A stretch of 64,000 bases of DNA from Hybos culiciformis. Taxonomy: Eukaryota; Arthropoda; Insecta; Diptera; Hybotidae. The notes below the pieces were generated by a model. The model saw only the letters and a program-made list of their open reading frames with translations. It was not told the origin of the DNA and did no database searches. This document shows positions 42,807 to 55,308 of this stretch, piece by piece; position 1 is the first letter of the stretch; every line of letters starts with the position of its first letter. Made by a program: the position numbers and the translations under genes. Location: NCBI GenBank assembly GCA_964007475.1, contig OZ023274.1, forward strand, positions 88,187,213-88,251,212. Reading direction: 5' to 3'.

Positions 42807-45800
42807 TTAATAATGTATTTTTTGTTATCACAATCGTTCATTAAGTAATTATTATTTAGATTTTAATTTAATTTTATTGAGTTTTTCCTAAAATTTAGGG
42901 TTACCGTATTTTGGATTAAAAATTGTTTCGAATATACAGGTCGCTATAAAACTTAAATTTCAAATGCATTAAAATGATTTGATCTCATACTGAAAGCAAA
43001 AAAACAAAATTTAAGCTTAGCACTTGAAAAAGAATCTATGTATTTTTTGGGTTTTCACAATAACTTTCAAAATTTATCTAGTTTTTTTTTAACAACTAGA
43101 ATACCAACAATTTATTCAAAAACGGTCAGCCGTAAAAGGGAAATTTATTTATATTTAGTTCGAATTGAAACTGTACTACCTCGTTAATGAGTCATTTTTT
43201 TTACAATGATAATAAATAAAATTATATATTTAAAAAAAAATTAAAATAATATTTTTTATCATTTTCAAATTATATTATAAAAAAAAAAATGTAAATATTT
43301 TTCACTTCAATTTATTAATTAAGCATTTTATTTTTGACGTAGAATGTGCAATAAACGATAAATGCATACATTTATGTATGTTTAATTATAAAACTTTTAT
43401 ATTATTAACTTTATAATTTTTTTTAATTTTTCTACATTTTTTTTTTCTTAATCTCGCGTCTAACGTTCTTTTTGTTTAATAATTATAAAATCATAAAAAT
43501 AAATTCTGAAATAAAAATAAAAAAACTATATAAATAAATTACATTTTTACAAAATATTTATTTATTGCATGAAAAGCTTTAAGAAAAATAATCCGATAAT
43601 CGGAAAGAAAATATGAAAAAAAAAATTATATACAAATTAAGAATTAAATTTGCTCAAAATAAAAAATAAATAAAAACTTAAAATTAAAAAAAAAAAAAAA
43701 ACATAAAAATTATTTACAAAAAAGTTGCTGCTCAATATACAATTTTTAAATTTTCAATTATCAATTTCTCCTATGTCAAAATATTAATTCTATAAATTTT
43801 CCTTTCAAAAAAATTTAGTTTTTGATTATTTTCAAAAAAAGCAAGAAGAAAATTTATTAACTTTTTTTTCCGATACATTTGAAATTGTAAATCATATTTT
43901 ATTACATACTAATTAATTATTATATATAATTCAGTCTTTTCACATAGTTCGACATAGTTTTTGCAATCAATGATATTCCAGAAATTGTTGTCATTTGAAA
44001 ACTTTATGGTCTTGAGTACTTAAAAAATTTAGCTCTTTTATTTGGCGCTTTTCTATTATAGATTACAGTCGTACACTAAAATAATATGGCAATACTCTCA
44101 TTTAACTTATTATCACCAAGTTGGTCTTTAGCTTACGGTAATAAAAAGAAAATAATCAATTAAATTTTGTTTTTCAATTGATGGAAAATTATATGAAAGA
44201 AAATTTTTAACTATATTCTGATTACATATTTACATAATGATATTTTTATTTTGATTGAAATTTCTTTTACAAAATAAAAAAAACTAATAACAAATAACAA
44301 AAGAACTATAATTTAATGCACTTAAAATTTTTTTTTTTAATTTTTTTTTTATATAAAGTAAATTGCACACATTTTTTATTTTAATTCTTTTTAATGTAAA
44401 TTGTTGTTTTTCTTGAAAAATAATCAAAATTAAAAAAAAAAAAAAAATTAAAATAAACATGAATGTAATGTATATATCACCGAGTGCCTAATAAATAATA
44501 CAAAATATGTTACGTCTAAAAAACTTAAATAATTAATTATGAAATTAGAAATTTAAAACAAATTTTATATGTTTTAATAGTAATTTTTATGCCATCATTA
44601 ATTATATATTATTTTTTTATTAAATACATTTTATTTCGCCATTAAGAGTATAATTTCCTTTCTTTTTTTTTTTATTAGTAATAAGTAATTTCCTATTAAG
44701 TTAATTTTTTATTATTTCTTAATTTTATAATTTAACTAATATGAAGTTTTTTTGTTTTTAATGTTAAAAAAAAAAAAAATTAAATAATCGGTTGTGAGTT
44801 ATTTTCAAATACTTTATGTTGGGCCCATGAAGTCTTCATTATCTCAAAAAAATTATTTCAAATTTGATATAGGTACTTACTCATTTTCCTAAATGATAAA
44901 ACTAATATTGTTTTTCAATCAAACTTTCGATCTAATGTTTACTTTATTAAAATGTTAATGTATTAAAAATATGTGTGCTATATCTCAGAAATGATAGTCA
45001 GTTTGAATGAATTTTTGCTTTATAATTTAAGAATTTTTTTTTTAATATTTAATCAGCTTAAAATCTGCAAAAACGAGGAATATATATTGATTCCAGAATT
45101 TGGCAGAACAAAGATAATAAATTTTAGCATCACTTCAGTATGTTAACTTAAATTCTAAAAATAAAATTAAGAAATCTGTATAACACTTTTATCGTCGGGG
45201 AAAAAAACATTAAATTAGAAAAAAAAATTATCTCGAATAAATTGAATTTCCTATATTTTAACTTTTTTTACAAATATTTCTCAATCATTTTTGAATTTAT
45301 GTGACTTTATCTTAAAAACAACTGAAAATATTAATTTTTATATAAAAATTCCAGGAAGTTTTCTAACAAAAATTGATTCATTTAACAATTTTATATTGGA
45401 TTACTATATATATACAAGTTTCTTTAAAAACTTTTAAATGATACTTACATTTTTATATTATTGACACGTATTATAACAAATAAACTTCATAAACATAAAC
45501 ATTCGTTACTTGTTAAATTATATATTAAATACTTTTAAGTTTTATTATAATATATAATTATATATATTATAATATAAATAATATTTTATAATTCAGTTCC
45601 ATGCATTAAAATTAATTTTAAATAACTTAAACTATAATATAGTTAGACAAAATAAAACTATAATTATATTATAATATAAAATTTTTCTAAAAGACTGAAA
45701 TAAACACTAAAAATACTTTTCAATCTAAATTTAAAAAAACATTATTTTTTTTTCTTTTAAAAATAATAAACTAAAAACTGTACTAAAATATCTGGAGGTC

Positions 45801-48800
45801 TTGAATTAATAAAAAATACTTTAAATTCCGCTGAAAATGATGTTAATATGGCTGAAAATTATAAATACTTTATATTTTGAATTTTATCCAAAAAATTGTG
45901 AAAAAAAAATCGAGATGATGTCCGAAGATTTGGTACATGAAAATTAAGCAAAAAAAATCACTATCATTTTATATTTAAAAAAAATCTGTTTAGCATTTAA
46001 AATTATGAATTAGGTATATTTCCAGTTTGAATGTTATCTGTTATAATAATGACTTGAGCCTCTAATGTGCAGTCCAAAGTTTCGCATGTAACTGAACAAA
46101 ATGATAATGTTTATAGGTATCTCTTAAAAAAATTTACATACTTGTTTGGATAAAAAATATTAACAATGCTTCTTTTAAGAATGTTTTAGAATAATAAACG
46201 TCATTTGATTTGCGTTACACTTCGTATACAGAGTTAAATATACCTACATACCTTTTGAATGTAATTTTTTTCACAAAATTAAATGTTAAGTTTTCAGGTG
46301 TATTTTTCTTTTTGAAACAATATTGATATTTTTTGGCAATATTAAATGTTTAAATAAATATATGTTCAGTAAGATAAAAAAAAAATATTTATTTCAATAT
46401 ATCAGTGTACTGGGCTACAATAATTCTAAATAAATTTTAAGTACGAGACTTTAAAAAAATCAGAGAAATAGATTACTAAAAAAATTTATCAAACTATTGA
46501 ATTCGTTAAAAACTTAATTTTATTATTTTTGTTTTCTTCTATAGCTTTTTATTTTTAATTTTATTTTTTATTTAAAACTTTATTTTGTGTTCAACTTTTA
46601 AGACTGAAAAAAAAACATAATTATAAATTAATTAAAAAGTATATTTAATTAATTAAAAATAAAATAATAATAATTTAATGCATGATCATTTTTTTATTTT
46701 AACATTTAAATTTAAATAGTAGAAATTATATTTTTAAAAAATAAACTAAATTTTTTCCTGATTTTGATTTTAAGATTTTAGTTCTAAGTATTGTTTAATA
46801 ATTTTTTTAAAAATGAATTAATAATTTAAAAAAAAAATAAACAATGCGTAACAATGCAAATATAATTATTAATTATTATTATTATACCTACACTATACCT
46901 ATGTATGTAATTTCATATTAAATATTAAAAAAGCACTGAAAATTTGCATTTTCTGACTACATAAATACAATAACTAAATAAGTTAATAAAAATAAACTTA
47001 TTAAATATAAATTTAAAATTACTGTACAAAACAAAATAAATTTTTTTTTTTTTAATTTAGTTTTTTAAGAGCGAAGGAAGAATTAAATTTAAAAATATAT
47101 TATGGACTTAAAAAAATGGAATTTCTGCCTTCTTATAATAGTTAATAACAAAAACCATAGGTTTATTTTCTAGTAGAATCTGATATTTAATTCAAACTTC
47201 ATGTAGGTACTAAATATTCGAAATTTTTTTTTTTAATAAAGTAAACCAGATATTGAGATATAAAAATTAAAAATGTATTACATATTGTAGACTAGAATTA
47301 TTATGTGTACGGAAAAATAAGAAACTTTTTGCTCAAATGTATTGATTCAATTATTTTGTGTGTCATAAAATGATTTAATAAGAGAACATTAAAGAAACAT
47401 TACAAACAAAATGATAGAAAACTAATTTGAAATAGGAATTAGTTTATATTTCGAATTGTTGGCAATTACATCTTAATTTAAAAAAAAATTAATGATAAAA
47501 TATTGAAACATTTATGTTTCAATAATATCATACTTATTTTATAATTATTTATTCATATAATAGTTAAATAGCATAATATCACTGCAGTATTCAATAATTT
47601 GAAGAAAATGGAGGATATTAAATATTACACTCTCAGGAAACATTTTCCAAAAAAAATCTTTTCATATTATTATTTAGGAAATGTTCTCTTAATAGATTAA
47701 ATTTGATAACGTGAATTCGTTGATTTAGCAAAAAGATATTTAAAAAAAAAAAAATTATTATTTGTAATAATAATTTCTTTTTGACAATATCGTTCGCATT
47801 GAAGTACAATTGAAAGTATGCAGTTAAAATAATATAGGAAAAGATTGAAACTAAATTTTCAGGTTCGTGAAAAAAATTTAATGAAATATAGGTACCTAAA
47901 AATTTTAAAATTCTTCTTTTTATTTTATTTTTTTATTAACCCAATAAACCATCATTGATTGAAAATTTATTTTAAATATCATGCTTTAAACAATACGAAT
48001 TAAAAGACATGAATAAAATAAATTATATTCATATTTTTAATAAATTATTTTTTGTTAAGGTTTTAATGAAAAATTTAATTTGCACTGTGAAAGATTTGTG
48101 TATCAAAAGTTATCAATGTGGAAATTTCAATAAAAAAATATACAAATTATTAATAATTTGTAATATTGTGCTGGGGCAATGCAATAAATGCCTAATTTTT
48201 TATTTTTATTTTTTTTGTAATAATAAATTCATTATATAAATGTATTATGTTGAGTTAAAATAAATAAGTAATTAGAAAAAAGTATATATATATTTAGTCA
48301 AATAATAATAAATAAATAAATAAAAAAAAATAATATAGGTGTTTATATTTTTATTTTAAGATTTTTCAAGCAAATTTTTGTAGAAAATTTATAGCATTAA
48401 AAAAATTATTTTAATTTCTTAAGTGGTCCGGAATTGGTAAATGCGGATCTAATACATATGTACATTTTTTTTTGTTTTCGAAAATAAATCTAAAAAAAGG
48501 ACTTAGTCCTTAATATAAGTTTTTGCAATAATAAACATATACCTACGTGGAAATTTTGAGTGGCTTTTCGTTAAACAGTATATTAAAAAAATTATCTTAT
48601 GATATTAAATCAAAACCCAAAGTTACATTTTCCGTTCCTTTGAGAGACTCAGAAATCGTTCAAAATTTTTTTTTGGATACAAAAAACCTGAAAACCAACT
48701 TGGATTAAAGGTGCCAAAAATAGACAGTAAGAAAAGGAAATTTATGAATGTGGGAAATGAGGCTGAAAATTAATTTCAATAAATTTCAGTATTATTTCTA

Positions 48801-49554
48801 TTGAAGGAGTCCAAAAAAAAAGTTTAGACTCTAGGTTTTACCAAGGCTCCGAACTGTGGGGCTCAAAACCCATTTTAACTTAAGTTAACAAAGGTCAACC
48901 TAGGTTCAAAAAAAGTTGTTTTCAAAATTGCAATACATGCTGAAGAAACAAAAAAAAATTTCTAGAAATTCTTGTACCAATATTTTCGTTTCTTGAGGAT
49001 CGTACAAAAGTTCACCCAAAAATTATATGTAAATTCTTTATTTCTCATAATTTGATTTTTATTGAATTTTGTTGGGAAAATTCTTTGTTTTAAGTTTTAA
49101 GCTATAAAACTTCAATATAGCTTATGATGAGTATAACCTTGAATTGCGACACCATGGACTAAATCAAATAATGTTAATCTTTAGAATTTTCTTATTAAAT
49201 TTTATGCGGTAAAATTTTCGTATCTATCTTTATTGATTATCTACATATGTTGACAGGAAATTTTGGTAGGTACCCAAAAAATAAATTCAGATAGAAATCA
49301 GAAATGTGACTGAATGAAAAAATAAATTCAGTTTTCTTATTTATTATAAAATATTTTACAAAATCTCTTTTCACAAACTTAATGGGAGCCAACCGTCAAG
49401 TTTTCAAATAGTTTCATAAATACGTTGCATGATGTCGATATGATTTTTGAACCTACGATTACGATAAGCTTTGAAAGTTGTTTTATCTCTACCATGGTAG
49501 GTTCACTTAGAACAAAATTAATTTCAGTTTTCTTAATGTGTTTCACCTTTCAAC
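42807..49554. other. A+T-rich intergenic DNA
   Basis: I see no supportable gene. Long A/T runs and A+T palindromes are frequent (for example TATAATATATAATTATATAT near 45.55 kb). Part of 48.6-49.06 kb is less A+T-rich (CCGAACTGTGGGGCTC, AAAGGTCAACCTAGG) and could be an unrecognised transposon relic. Open frames such as 48009-48239 are A/T-biased and carry no motif. Confidence 0.5.
43211..43355 (+). terminator. Candidate poly(A) signals of ribbon
   Basis: AATAAA hexamers occur at 43211 (overlapping AATAAATAAA) and at 43350-43355. The latter is followed within 20-30 bases by a T/G-rich stretch (TTTATGTATGTTTAAT). This is about 400-550 bp past the stop codon. AATAAA is frequent by chance in such A+T-rich DNA. 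Confidence 0.35.
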
Positions 49555-49665
49555 CACATGCGGCGCTCTTGTTTGTTTACGTTTTGTTTAATTGTCAACC
49601 CAGCCGGCTGAGCTTTTTTTCTTATTCATTATTTTTTTGTGAAATAAAAGCGTTTGGACGTGTAG
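49555..49665 (+). promoter_or_regulatory. Candidate promoter / 5' leader exon of the ZAD gene
   Basis: A G+C-richer patch (GCGGCGCTC, CAGCCGGCTG palindrome) contains TTGTTTAC at 49573 and GTCAACC at 49594, and ends in GTGTAG|GTGATT, a plausible donor at 49665/49666. The same pair with nearly the same spacing, followed by a similar donor, occurs upstream of the nucleotidase gene (59854-59968). Splicing to an acceptor at 51553 (TTAAAG|) would place the leader in front of the ZAD start. There is no direct evidence of transcription. Confidence 0.25.
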
Positions 49666-49864
49666 GTGATTTATTTTGAGAAAAAATTAATTTGAATTTT
49701 AGATATTTCAAAAAATTATAAACTGGATTTTTGAAAAACAATTTTAATTGAAGTTAAATTTTGAACTTATTTTAGAAAACAAACTAAATTATTATAAAAG
49801 TAATAGAAGATATTATTTAATAATTATTGCAATAAAATTAATATAATTTTAAGTGGAAATGTTA

Positions 49865-49921
49865 GAACACAATGTGATATGAATTATATAAGTGAACACA
49901 ATGTGATATATATAATTCATA
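49865..49921. repeat. Short direct and inverted repeat cluster
   Basis: GAACACAATGTGATAT occurs at 49865 and again at 49894. The same segment carries ATATGAATTATATA and its exact reverse complement, ending near 49921. It is a local structured repeat with no known identity. Confidence 0.6.
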
Positions 49922-50277
49922 TATATATATTTCAGAAAACATTTTATAAAAACTAAAAAAATTAAGAAAATAAAAAATTTGCTATAAAAATAAATTTATC
50001 TTTTATTCATAAACTTCTTTTTTTTCTGCAAATTTGAATTTTAATAATTTTATTTGAAATATTAGAAATAAACTACCACCTACAAAACTTTTATTTTTTT
50101 AGTTCACCTTCCCCCCACAAATCCATCAGGCGCTGTAGTAGATCTTTTGAGTGGGCCATCTATTACTATATCTTATCTATGATCTCTACACAATTTTTGA
50201 GTTCAAATTAAAGAGAATTATCAATAAACAGTTGATCATGCTCCATACATTTGAATCACAGAATGCAATGTATAGAG

Positions 50278-50618
50278 CAGCGGTCGGCAAACTTTTTTGG
50301 TCGTGGGTAAAATTCGCCTAAGATGAGATTTTTTTTAACTTATAGGGGTCAGTGGCAATTTTATATGAAAGCAATTTAAAAAAAAATAGTTAAATCAAAA
50401 GTTGATTTATTTATTATCTAAGGCTTACAAAAACAATTGCTGGGAAAACTTTCTATTTTATATACAATTGTTGTAAACAAAAAATTTTTATATGTAATTG
50501 TTGTAAGCAAAAACTATATTCATTGATTTGGGAACTACTTCAAAATTTCGAAGCGGGTAACATGAAATGATGCTTTGGGTCACCCCGTGACCCACGGGTC
50601 ATAGTTTGCCGACCGCTG
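50278..50618. mobile_element. hAT-type MITE, 341 bp, with intact ends
   Basis: The element begins CAGCGGTCGGCAAACT and ends with the exact reverse complement of those 16 bases. An imperfect extension follows on both sides (GGTCGTGGGT against GACCCGTGGGT). It is flanked by the perfect 8-bp duplication GTATAGAG at 50270-50277 and 50619-50626. Eight-base target duplications and CA(G)-type inverted ends are the hallmark of hAT transposons. There is no transposase, so the element is non-autonomous. Its interior has a partial duplication of AATTGTTGTAA(A/G)CAAAAA (about 50463 and 50500) and a GACCCACGGGTC palindrome near the right end. Confidence 0.92.
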
Positions 50619-50626
50619 GTATAGAG

Positions 50627-51564
50627 TGTGCAATGAACATTATTTTTCTTTCTTCCCGCTGGGATAATACTGAACGCGACCATGAAATACATAATACATG
50701 TGAAAAGTTATGGAAGTGGGTAACCACGATGTTAATGTAAACGTTTATATAGGTTTCGATATTCAATCACGTCCTGCGTACCGTCCGTTGGTCGCATCGA
50801 CTTTAACAAAAAAATTAAAGATATTTTGACTACACTTAAAATTTTAGTTTTTGTCGGATATCTAAACTTGGTAATTTCTAGAGTGGCTCTTAACAACACA
50901 TAGTTAAATATTCATGTTATAACGAACATTTCCACTTACGTAGAGTTCGAATTCGTTTACAAATTATAAAATTTTTACTTTTTAACAAGTCTACACAGCA
51001 TCGGCAATTATTAAAATTGAAAATAAGCTTTTTTATCGCTTTTTTATGGCGCTAATGATTATCTCCAGCATTATAGAATCCACCGTTTGTGTTGAATTTT
51101 ATTATGACATTTCTATAAATTCCACATTCCAGTGGCTGTGTTTGTTGTGTGTGTGTGTGTGTGTTGAACATTTTTCTTGTTTTGTGAAGTTGATTTGATT
51201 GAAAATATCTCATTCTCCTTTCCATATATAAAAATTAAATAAAAAAGTTATTTGATTGTGATTTTTTTTTTTTATATAATATTTTAAAAATATTGTGCTA
51301 AAATTTCTTTGATTAATTTTAAGAAAAAATTGTAAAATAAAATGAAATAATTTATTTTTGTTAATAACCAAAAAAAAAAAAATATTTTAAAAATTTTTGT
51401 ATGCTGCGGGTTTGAAATTAAAATAAATAATTAAGTAAAAAAAAAGTTCAGAAAAAAATTTTTTTTTTTTTAAATATTTCGTAAAAAAAAAATTATATAT
51501 ATATACTTACTAACTATATATATATTTATTTATTTTTTTTTTTTTTTTTAAAGAAATATCAAAT
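50627..51564 (+). promoter_or_regulatory. Possible promoter / leader region of the ZAD gene
   Basis: The 50640-51180 part is G+C-richer than its surroundings. It holds an E2F-like TTCCCGC at about 50655, a GTGGGTAACCAC inverted word at 50716-50727 and a (GT)n run at 51146-51164. A long T-tract then ends in TTAAAG| at 51553, a possible acceptor for the exon carrying the start codon. Transcription could begin here or at the 49.6-kb patch; I cannot decide from sequence. Confidence 0.25.
51146..51164. repeat. (GT)n microsatellite
   Basis: An uninterrupted TG/GT run of about nine units. Confidence 0.85.
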
Positions 51565-51603
51565 ATGGTGGAAGATAATAAAAAAAAATTTTTATTATTA
51601 TGA
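51565..51603 (+). promoter_or_regulatory. uORF overlapping the ZAD gene start (ATGA)
   Basis: A 12-codon upstream frame starts at an ATG with A at -3 and G at +4 (AATATGG). It ends at TGA 51601-51603, sharing bases with the main ATG at 51600-51602. The main start has a weaker surrounding context. In eukaryotes such overlap would reduce or reshape initiation at the main start; that effect is inference. Confidence 0.5.
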
Positions 51604-51752
51604 ATGAAAACCAGAATTTCGAAAATAATAAAAACGAAATAATTAAAGAATTTTCTATAAAAAAGTGCATTTTATGCTTAAAAATAAAATCAACAATAAA
51701 TTTAAGTAGCCAAAGTGAATTAATTGTATCTTTAAATTATTTAGGCATTCAG
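51600..51752 (+). CDS. ZAD C2H2 zinc-finger protein, exon 1
   Basis: This exon encodes residues 1-51 of a predicted 697-residue protein. It carries the first half of the zinc-finger-associated domain (ZAD): KCILCLKIKS supplies the first Cys-x2-Cys pair (residues about 23-26). It ends in phase 0 at CAG|GTAAAA and joins 53386 across a 1,633-bp intron. ZAD modules occur at the N terminus of many insect C2H2 transcription factors and mediate dimerisation and nuclear function. The start was chosen because it is the only ATG in frame with the Cys pair; the alternative ATG at 51604 meets a stop within about a dozen codons. I cannot assign an orthologue. Confidence 0.75.
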
Positions 51753-51879
51753 GTAAAAAAAAAAAAAAAATACTAATTATATTTTTTATTTAATTATCGA
51801 CGTCGTTTTGTTCGTTTTAAAATATGTTTTTTATAAATATGTAAAATTTAATAAATAGATTTCGAATTTTGTTTGGTTA

Positions 51880-51889
51880 GGGGGGGGGG
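51880..51889. repeat. G10 homopolymer in ZAD intron 1
   Basis: Ten consecutive G residues, exceptional in DNA this poor in G+C, sit in the first intron. A TAGGTAGGTAG cluster lies 120 bp further on (52010-52020). Confidence 0.9.
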
Positions 51890-53385
51890 TAATGGAATTT
51901 ATTGAACGTTTCGGTCAATTAGAAAACCATTTTTTTTTTTCGTACAAAAATTTTATTGTTTCTTTTTATTTTTAGGATATGTTATGTACCATATGCACAT
52001 ATATATTGGTAGGTAGGTAGGGAAGGCAGGTATCCATATATTATAAAAAAAAAAAAAAAATGTCATGTATTTTGGGTCAGAAAAATAAAAGGATAAATTT
52101 CAGTAGTGAGTGACGTAAGAAAAACAAATTTAAACAATTGGAATTGATTATAAATAGAAAATATCGAAAAATTAATGCATTTTTTTTATTACTTTTTCTT
52201 TACTTTAGAAGACGTGTAATGAGGTATATATATATAGGTTAGGGTGACCAGACATATCATTTTCAATGGTACTGTTGTATCCCATTTTAACTCCACATAA
52301 TATAATAAAAATAATAAAATGGAACAAAAAGTTTTTTTTGTTTATTTCATATGACAAAAATTTCTTATTAGTGATCCAAAATATCTGTCGACTAAAATCT
52401 GAACAGGCATTCCACGGTACTATGGGAATGAAATTAAAATTTTAATTTGAAACCCTGAACAGAATATCTTCCTAGGTAACTATACTTCAAATTATAAAAA
52501 CTTAAGTTATTAAAATTAAGACTATATAGTTATATCTGGAAAAGCATAAATTGTCTTAATATTTCCTAAAACTCATACGGTCAATTAAAAAATGCTGGTG
52601 ATTTTCGAAGAATCAACAAACTCAGCGCATTCTTTACAAGACACTTTTATTACTCAATTCCCAGCAATATTAAAACAGTAACGAGCATCGCCGAGAAACG
52701 ATGTGTGTCAAACCAAAATTTAGTAATAATATTGATGGGGAAGGTAACGAGTCAACAAAAGAATATACTTACTGATCAATATAATTTCATTTACCTACAT
52801 ACATTTCCGTCAAATTACCATTCCTTGAAAAATCTTAATTAATAGGCATTAAAATTGTAAATTTGTATTTTTATTACAAGCATAAGTCATAAGTAATTAA
52901 CTTTTTTTTTTTAAATGGTGACTAAATTCTATTTTGAGCTGCTTTTTATAATAATTCGAATTTCGAAAACGAATATACAAAAATAATTTTCATATTATGA
53001 TAAAGACGAAAACGAGAACGGAAAATCTTTTTACATTGTAGTCATGAAATAATAATTTATGTTATTTCAGAAAATTGAATGGATCATATTACTGATTTAA
53101 TGTAGGAACCTAACCATACGTCAGATAATCAATATATTGAACAAAAGTAGTACTTATTCCTGTAATATTATTGATTATGAAGGAGTAAATATTTTTGTTT
53201 AAATTTATGCATATTGTCGCCTTGTTTAGTCTTGTCTAGCTGGAAAGAATGTATTTTTATAATTCTTACAACATTCTTAATAAAAAAAAATTATTTATTT
53301 ATTTATTTTTAATTGCTCTCTCTGAATTACAATTTTGATTATATTAAAATGATTTCGAAAACTTAAATATTTCTTAACATTTTAG

Positions 53386-54664
53386 ATAGAATCAGTTGAT
53401 GGTCAAACAGATTGGATTTGTTATCAATGTATGTATAAGTTATATACAATTAAAGATTTAATCACTCAGTGGAGTAGTAATTTTAAGAGATCACGTATAA
53501 ACTACTACAGAAAATCTGGTGATAAAGAAATGGTTCGACGCTTATTGAATATAAATAATAATAACGTGAAAGGTTTACCAGTACCTAGTTCTACACCATC
53601 AACAGAACCAGTAAGAAATGATCGAGAAAATAATGACTTAAACCAGAAAATAACGAATGTGAATAGAGCGGCGACGACAATGAATATGCAACCATTACAA
53701 AATGGTTTGAGTGAAAATAGTTCCTATCAACAACATGGCAATCCCGGTGAATGTGTGTTGCCAGTACGTTTTGAGCGAAGCGAAAGAGCAATAATTACAG
53801 AATCTGGAGGCACAATAAACGGGTATAGGGGTAGTAAGTCAGTGGTTACTTCAGGTTTATCGAAATGTAAATATTGTTCAAGAACCTATAAAATACCAAG
53901 TTATTTGAAAAAACACGAAAAAAGTCATGAGCGTGTAGTATCCAAAGCAAGTAGCAAGAGAACAGAGAACGCAAATAAAACAATACATTTTGAAAAGAAA
54001 TGTTTACAATGTGAGACTTTATTTACATCTGCATTGGAATTTAAACGGCATTTGAACACTCATAGAACAAAATACAAATGCAAATATTGTCCCTGTGAAT
54101 TTATTCTTAATAAAGATTTTGAGTTGCATGAAGCAGCTTGTTATGGAAAATTTCGGGCTTCTCAAAATGATTTACCTAATAAATATATAACAAGATCATC
54201 AAGAATTCAACAGAATCATTCAAGTTATCTCGAAAATATTGATAATGATGATGATGAGGAATATGATGCAGTATCTGTGCCGGACAGTACATATCACGAA
54301 AGATTAACTAACACTAGTAATTGGGTTAATTGTATTACTTCAACTCCTAAAGATTCAACTCCAATTAATGCAGAACCTTCAGAAGGAATGAATGATGCTT
54401 CAGAAGATGATGATGATCAGTCCTTAATAACAACCTTTACTAGAAATACCTCAGAACCAGAGTCAAGGGCGGTATACTCGTTTGTGCCTGACGATGTGTC
54501 ACAATTTGAGAGTGATTATACTGAAATTGTATCTGCAATCACTACACCGTCTGAAACCACTGCCACAAAAAAAAAAAAAGGACGAAGAGGATTAAAGAAA
54601 GTTGAATGCGATGCAGACAATGTGACAGTTAATTTAAGACGAACACCTAGACGAAGCTGTAGAG
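53386..54664 (+). CDS. ZAD C2H2 zinc-finger protein, exon 2
   Basis: Exon 2 supplies residues 52-477. It completes the ZAD with WICYQCMYKLYTIKDL (second Cys-x2-Cys pair, near residue 63), so the domain spans about residues 23-85 and the splice junction splits it. After a Ser/Asn-rich linker come three fingers, near residues 212-232 (C-x2-C-x12-H-x3-H), 257-277 (the same pattern) and 283-304 (ending H-x3-C). An acidic/Ser-Thr-rich region (DNDDDEEYD, EDDDDQ) and a basic RRGLKK/RRTPRRS patch follow, the latter a likely nuclear signal. The acceptor is CATTTTAG|, the donor AGAG|GTAGGT in phase 1. If intron 2 is retained, the frame stops at 54678, giving a three-finger short form. Confidence 0.85.
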
Positions 54665-54874
54665 GTAGGTTTCAATAATGTTTTATTTAATGTTAGCAAA
54701 AAAAGTACTTATAACCAGATTTACTTTTAAAAGAGATAATTAAAAGAGTGTCAGTGTGAAAAAGCTCAAACCTATTTTTTTTAAGTTTTCTAATTTTAAA
54801 ATGATTTTTTCATGTACATAGATTAAATGATTTTATATTTTTGCATAATATTTAAAAAAAAAATTTCTTTCAAG

Positions 54875-55061
54875 ATAATGTTACCATACATCAAAGTCAA
54901 AATCAATCTTTGGAACAGTCAAAGTTGTATTATTATTGCCCAGAAGAGAATTGTACATATAAAGTCAATAACCTTAAGCAATTATATGTTCATGATTTGG
55001 CTGTGCACGATCTTAAATTTCTTTATACTTGTAAAAGATGCAATGGAGGTTATTGGAGAAG
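54875..55061 (+). CDS. ZAD C2H2 zinc-finger protein, exon 3
   Basis: A 187-bp exon between CTTTCAAG| and AGAAG|GTATTG. It takes over in phase 1 and leaves in phase 2. It encodes finger 4 (C-x4-C-x12-H-x4-H, residues about 499-522) and the first half of finger 5, starting at Cys530. The 210-bp intron 2 (54665-54874) and the phase match on both sides support the model. It continues in the same frame as exon 4, which completes finger 5 at ...YWRR|CYYDDH. Confidence 0.8.
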
Positions 55062-55093
55062 GTATTGTTTTAATTTTATTACAGCAAAAACAA

Positions 55094-55308
55094 GGTTAGA
55101 TTAGATTACGGAAAATTTTATCACCTATCCTTGCACTTAGGCCATTTTGTCCATTATACCAACCTATCCTATAGAAACCTACAGTACATACTGGCATGGA
55201 TTAAAGCTATTACGACAACACATCTTGTGAAACAAGATAAGAATAGGAACCCTCAGTATTGCTACTGAAAGCAGGCGCTAATCCACTTCGACACCCAGCT
55301 TTTTAAGA
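55094..55308. repeat. Dispersed repeat fragment in ZAD intron 3
   Basis: This part of intron 3 is richer in G+C than other introns here. It contains GGTTAGATTAGATTACG, CACTTAGGCCATTTTGTCC, CCTCAGTATTGCTACTGAAA and GCTAATCCACTTCGACAC. These resemble, from memory, blocks of a dispersed repeat common in higher-fly genomes (CACTTAGnCnATTnnGTCCATT and TAATCCAC motifs). No open frame or terminal structure is visible, so it is a fragment. A repeat-library search would settle its identity. Confidence 0.5.

Noticed and set aside
49425..49679. 84-codon + strand frame with balanced amino-acid use
   Set aside because: No domain, no matching exon, and it overlaps the promoter-like patch. The openness fits local G+C content.
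54827..55104. Frames starting before and ending after ZAD exon 3
   Set aside because: They run through the donor and acceptor. The phase-consistent splice model with intact zinc-finger residues explains the coding signal better.
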